From Pseudomonas sp. SJZ079 (GTDB lineage Bacteria > Pseudomonadota > Gammaproteobacteria > Pseudomonadales > Pseudomonadaceae): a DNA stretch of 49,690 nucleotides. Below the pieces are notes generated by a model, which did no database searches, had not been told where the DNA came from, and was given only the letters and a program-made list of their open reading frames with translations. Below are positions 45,857 to 49,690 of this stretch, piece by piece. The first letter of the stretch is position 1, and every line of letters begins with the position of its first letter. The stretch is taken from the NCBI RefSeq assembly GCF_007993865.1, contig NZ_VIUH01000033.1, positions 1 to 49,690 of the forward strand. Direction: 5' to 3'. The translations under genes were made by a program, and so were the position numbers.

Positions 45857-46540
45857 ATGAATACTCGAAGAAAGCTCCTGGCCGGAATAGGCACGGCGGC
45901 ACTGGGCGGACTGTTGTGGAATAGCGCTGCGCTGCAGGCGCATGAGGTATTCGAGTCGGCCGATATCGACATGGCCGACGCCAATGTGGACGACGCGCAG
46001 ACCAGCTATTTTCCCAACGTCTGGCTCGACAGCCACGAGGGCAAACGAGTTCGCTTCTACGACGACCTGGTGCGCGGCAAGATAGCCGTCATCAACTTCA
46101 TGTTCGTACAGTGCGGCGACATCTGCCCGACCATGACCGCCAACCTGCTCAAGGTTCAAAAGCTCCTGGGCGAGCGCATGGGGCGCGACATTTTCATGTA
46201 CTCGATCAGCCTGCAACCGTTGATGGATACGCCTGAGGTACTCAAGGCTTATGCCGAGATGCATCGCGTGCAGCCCGGCTGGCAGTTTCTAACGGGTGCG
46301 GAGGCAGATATCAAACGCCTGCGTTATGGTTTGGGCTTCTATGACCCGGTCGAGGAAGTTGATAGGAACCTCGGGACTCACACCGGCATGTTGCGCATTG
46401 GTAACGATCGCAGCGAACGCTGGACCATGGCCCCGGCGCTGGCTGAGCCTGAGCGGATTTTGGCCACCATCAACCATGTCGATTCCAGCATGGTGCATAC
46501 GGCATACCGGCCCGAGAGCGCTGCTAGCGGTCTCGGTTAG
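45857..46540 (+). CDS. Sco1/SenC-family copper chaperone-like protein
   Basis: 227 residues with an N-terminal export signal (RRKLLAGIGTAALGGLLW, possibly Tat) and a thioredoxin-like fold. The copper/redox motif is Cys86-Gly-Asp-Ile-Cys90-Pro, and the third ligand is His175 in NLGTHTGML. Sco proteins insert copper in cytochrome oxidase or act as thiol reductases. Here, between two oxidases and 23 bp after the first, it probably serves copper loading of these. No cytochrome oxidase genes are in the window. Confidence 0.9.
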   Translation: MNTRRKLLAGIGTAALGGLLWNSAALQAHEVFESADIDMADANVDDAQTSYFPNVWLDSHEGKRVRFYDDLVRGKIAVINFMFVQCGDICPTMTANLLKVQKLLGERMGRDIFMYSISLQPLMDTPEVLKAYAEMHRVQPGWQFLTGAEADIKRLRYGLGFYDPVEEVDRNLGTHTGMLRIGNDRSERWTMAPALAEPERILATINHVDSSMVHTAYRPESAASGLG

Positions 46541-46756
46541 GTACAGCCGCTGTTTGTGCAAAGCACGGGCCTGGCCAGGGCGTTATGCCCTGGTTGCGGC
46601 TCGACGCGTCGGGGCGGAGTGCTCAGCGTCCGCCAGGTCGTTGGCGCCTGTCACTAGGAGGTTCGGCCTATTACTGGCACTGAGATGATTTTTTCTGGCC
46701 AGGGGCTGGCAAGTCAGCAGGGAGGATAAACAGCTTGGGGTGAGAGGGTTATACCC

Positions 46757-48673
46757 ATGAAATCCCGATCCTTGGTAGACGAACAGAGAGAACTACACGC
46801 GAGCGAATCGGAGGTCGCGCGCATGCCAGTCGCTGAGGCTACGCAGACGCCCAGTGTGGAGGACTCGGCCCAAGGCGCAGCTCGGCGCAGCTTCCTTAAA
46901 CTGACGGGCGCGGCACTGGCGGCCCCTCTGTTACTGAGTGCATCCGACAGCGGCGCCAAGAGTCGTCGAGGTAGAGCTGACGAGAATGACGATGCACCGG
47001 CAGCACAGCTGACCAGCCCACCAACCCTTCCCTGGCAGATCGAACTGCCCACGTCGGTCGATCAGCTGCAACCCGTCACTCTCGACCCACCGCCCATGGA
47101 GGCTGCGAACACTGCCGCCGGTGAGGCCGGTCGCGCCCCGCATCAGCGCTGGAATGAACTGTACGTAACTGCGCGGCAGTACTCGCCGGTCCATTACGAG
47201 TTGAGCGCCAAGGAAAATCCCGCCTGGGTCTTCAATCCCGCCTATCCGCCACAGCGCATCTGGGGCTATGAAGGCAAGGTGCCGGGGGCAACCACACCTG
47301 GACCGGCTATCTTCGCCTACTACGGCCAACCGACCATAGTCCGCTTTCACAATCGCCTGCCGCAGGACCATGTGGGCTTCGGCTCGCCGGAGATCTCCAC
47401 CCACCTGCACAACGCGCACACCGCATCGGAGAGCGATGGCTTTCCAGGCGACTACTACAGCGCCAACAAGGCCGGCCCGACCCTGGCCTCGCCCGGGGAG
47501 TTCAAGGATCACTTCTACGCCAATATCTACGCCGGCTACGATGAGCAGCAGAACGGCATCGGCGACCCGCGTGAGGCCCTGGGCACGCTGTTTTACCACG
47601 ATCACACGCTGGACTTTACCGCGCCTAACGTAGTGCGTGGCCTGATGGGCTTTTATCTGATTTTCGATCACATCGACTCGGGTAATGAGCACGACCCCAG
47701 CCCAAGCGCCCTGCGCCTACCCAGCTACCCCTACGATTACCCATTGGATTTTTCCGACCGTTTGTTCGACCGCAATGGGATCCTGTTCTGGGATCAGGTC
47801 AATCCGGAAGGGGTGCTCGGTGACAAAGTGACAGTCAACGGCTACATCGAACCGGTGCTGAGGGTGGCTGCACGCAAGTACCGCCTGCGCTTGCTCAATG
47901 GCGGGCCGAGTCGCTTCTACGAGTTCTATCTGGTCACGCCGGACGACAAGGAGCAGCGCTTCACGTACATCGCTAATGACGGCAACTTGCTGCCGGCGCC
48001 ACTGCTCGACCAGTTCAAGGTTCGGCTCGGCGTGACCGAGCGTGCCGATATAGTCGTGGACTTTTCCCAATACCCCATCGGCACCGAGCTGTACCTGGTG
48101 AATCGGCTGCGCCAGGAAAAGACCCGTTTGCCCAAGGACGTGGAAAAGCCTGGCACCCGTGTGCTGAAGATCATCGTCGATCGTTACCCACCAGAGCAGG
48201 ACGTTAGCCGGGTGCCCGCCGTGTTACGTGAGTTGCGCCCGTTCGACCAGGAGGAAATCGACAATGCCAAGGTGCGTCGCTGGGAGTTCGAACGGCGCAA
48301 CGGCATGTGGGCGGTGAACGGCAAGTTCTTCGACCCTACCGTCACTCGCGCCAAGATCAGGCAAGGCGCAACCGAGGTCTGGGAGTTGGTGAATGACTCC
48401 GGCGGCTGGGCCCACCCCATCCACATCCACTTCGAGGAGGGGCGCATTCTCAGCAAGACCCGAGAAGGCAAAGAGGTGCCGGTGCCGCCCCATGAGCAGG
48501 GGCGCAAAGACGTTTTCGTGCTCGAAGGTGGCTCGACTATCAGGGTGCTCATACGTTTCCGCGACTTCCTCGGCAAGCACCCGATGCACTGCCACAACCT
48601 GATCCACGAAGACCACGCGATGATGGTGCGCTGGGACATCGAGGAGGATAACAGTGGCAGTGGTAGTAGTTGA
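46757..48673 (+). CDS. Tat-exported multicopper oxidase (second copy)
   Basis: 638 residues, clearly paralogous to the first copy over the whole length after the signal. All copper ligands are kept: HLHNAH at 216-221, HDH at 281-283, HPIHIH at 553-558, and HCHNLIHEDHAMM with Cys612, His617 and Met622. The Tat motif ARRSFLKLTGAA begins at 42 with a 42-residue n-region. A short Ser/Gly tail (NSGSGSS) ends the protein. It is 216 bp from the Sco-like gene, so a separate promoter is possible. Confidence 0.92.
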   Translation: MKSRSLVDEQRELHASESEVARMPVAEATQTPSVEDSAQGAARRSFLKLTGAALAAPLLLSASDSGAKSRRGRADENDDAPAAQLTSPPTLPWQIELPTSVDQLQPVTLDPPPMEAANTAAGEAGRAPHQRWNELYVTARQYSPVHYELSAKENPAWVFNPAYPPQRIWGYEGKVPGATTPGPAIFAYYGQPTIVRFHNRLPQDHVGFGSPEISTHLHNAHTASESDGFPGDYYSANKAGPTLASPGEFKDHFYANIYAGYDEQQNGIGDPREALGTLFYHDHTLDFTAPNVVRGLMGFYLIFDHIDSGNEHDPSPSALRLPSYPYDYPLDFSDRLFDRNGILFWDQVNPEGVLGDKVTVNGYIEPVLRVAARKYRLRLLNGGPSRFYEFYLVTPDDKEQRFTYIANDGNLLPAPLLDQFKVRLGVTERADIVVDFSQYPIGTELYLVNRLRQEKTRLPKDVEKPGTRVLKIIVDRYPPEQDVSRVPAVLRELRPFDQEEIDNAKVRRWEFERRNGMWAVNGKFFDPTVTRAKIRQGATEVWELVNDSGGWAHPIHIHFEEGRILSKTREGKEVPVPPHEQGRKDVFVLEGGSTIRVLIRFRDFLGKHPMHCHNLIHEDHAMMVRWDIEEDNSGSGSS

Positions 48674-49220
48674 GGGCCTGCGGATATCAAGCGTTGAGGG
48701 GCATGTTTACGATGACTTGATCCCTCACCGCAACCGCCCTCAACAGCAGGTGCCGCTCAGCCGATGATATTCAACAAACCGAGGAGTGCGCCGCGCCCCT
48801 GATGCACTCAGCCCATGCCGCCGCTATGGCTAAGTCGTTGCGACTGCAGGGGCTGTCTATTGCGGCAATTCTATCGGTTGCTCGGTTCTGCCAAAGCCCC
48901 GGCGCCCATGATGCAAATTCCTTGTGTATACTCCCGGCAGCTCGAAATTCATGGCGATTCGAAAAACTCGGAAAGCTATTCCGATGTGCGAGTTAATCGT
49001 AAGTTATTGATATAGGATGATTTATTTTTGACTCTGGCTTGAGCGTCGTGTTTCCTGGCTTGCGTAATTCTGTTGTCGGATCAATATTTTGTAGTATTTT
49101 TGACGCTTAGTTTTTGGCGATCTTCCGCCAATTTAGAGCCGGCTGGAGGCTTATTGCTATGACAGCGGCAACCCATCTAGAGCGCTGCATTGAGCGGCTG
49201 ACGCAGAACGAGGTGTCCGC
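48674..49220. other. Gap between second oxidase and gacA-like gene
   Basis: No gene supported. The part from about 48950 to 49130 is AT-rich. A lone TATACT (48927-48932) lies 290 bp before the regulator, without a clear -35. I cannot place the promoter reliably. Confidence 0.4.
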
Positions 49221-49631
49221 TTGATTAGGGTGCTGGTGGTCGATGACCACGATCTGGTCCGTACGGGCATCACGCGCATGTTGGCCGATATCGAGGGCCT
49301 GCAAGTCGTTGGCCAGGCGCAGTCGGGCGAAGAGTCGCTGATCAAGACCCGTGAGCTCAAGCCGGATGTAGTGCTGATGGACGTCAGGATGCCCGGTATC
49401 GGCGGTCTTGAAGCCACCCGCAAACTCATTCGCAGCCACCCCGATTTGAAAGTCGTCGCGGTCACCGCCTGCGAAGAAGATCCGTTCCCTACGCGTTTAT
49501 TACAGGCCGGTGCGGCAGGCTACCTGACCAAGGGCGCAGGCCTCGAGGAAATGGTCCAGGCGATTCGTCTGGTGTTCGGCGGGCAGCGCTATATCAGGAT
49601 CTTCGCATTGTCGCGGGGAAGAGAGGATTGA
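49221..49631 (+). pseudogene. gacA: Truncated GacA/UvrY-type response regulator
   Basis: Starts at TTG (49221) with GAGGTG upstream, as I recall for Pseudomonas gacA. The receiver domain is intact: Asp8, Asp9, phosphoacceptor Asp54 (VVLMDVRMPG), Lys104 in YLTKGAGLEE. After GGQRYI (residue 125, about 49595) the expected continuation into the LuxR-type DNA-binding domain is replaced by an unrelated eleven-residue tail and a TGA. Family proteins have about 213 residues, so the output domain is lost. GacA normally activates small RNAs that titrate RsmA. Confidence 0.85.
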
Positions 49632-49690
49632 CAGTCAGGGATGCAGGTAAATTGGCAGTCGCCAAACACACCAGCCCCTGCACCCTGCTG
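49597..49690. mobile_element. Unidentified sequence interrupting gacA
   Basis: These 94 bp replace the expected gacA continuation after position ~49597. Both strands keep open frames over most of it, but none is recognisable. It may be the edge of an insertion sequence or another rearrangement. Too little is visible to name a family. Confidence 0.4.

Overview
The window looks like a chromosomal segment of a Pseudomonas-type gammaproteobacterium. The gene order aceA / secretin-domain protein / roxA / purB / hflD / mnmA / nudix / idh-icd / cspD-clpS-clpA / infA / bpt / aat / trxB / ftsK / lolA / rarA / crcB / serS / cysG / tusE-tusB-tusC-tusD / yccA / tRNA-Ser matches, from memory, the order in P. 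aeruginosa and relatives. The base composition is GC-rich with a few AT-rich islands. Nothing could be searched, so product names rest on motifs and remembered family members.

Layout. 1-94 holds four 23-bp tandem repeats that look like the end of an IS21-type element. 378-5641 (minus) holds isocitrate lyase with a long regulated leader, two little-known overlapping genes, a GNAT acetyltransferase and the ribosomal oxygenase RoxA. 5720-10293 (minus) holds purB, a DMT transporter, hflD, mnmA and a Nudix hydrolase. 10429-14276 holds two unrelated NADP isocitrate dehydrogenases, divergently transcribed. Together with aceA this places the competing enzymes of the isocitrate branch point within 14 kb. 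14347-19325 holds cspD, clpS, clpA, infA, bpt and aat: the adaptor, unfoldase and both transferases of the bacterial N-degron pathway. 19437-28242 holds trxB and the rightward run ftsK-lolA-rarA-crcB-serS-cysG. 28394-31537 (minus) holds a tightly overlapping sulfur-relay operon (tusD-C-B-E-ybiB) and a Bax-inhibitor family membrane protein, followed by tRNA-Ser(UGA).

From 31813 onward the content is more variable: a Fic protein behind A-tract direct repeats, an L-2-hydroxyglutarate oxidase, a four-gene polyamine-type ABC importer, a two-component system whose kinase carries a solute-binding sensor domain, and a copper-oxidase cluster (MCO - Sco-like chaperone - MCO). At the right end lies a gacA-like regulator whose reading frame departs from the family after about residue 125, so the DNA-binding domain is missing. 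The rightmost ~94 bases are unidentified and may be the edge of an insertion.

The items most worth following up are the MCO-Sco-MCO cluster with its unusually long Tat signal n-regions, the disrupted gacA, the aceA promoter with two separate palindromes and a ~400-nt leader, the inverted repeat spanning both -35 boxes between yccA and tRNA-Ser, and the A-tract repeats in front of the Fic gene.
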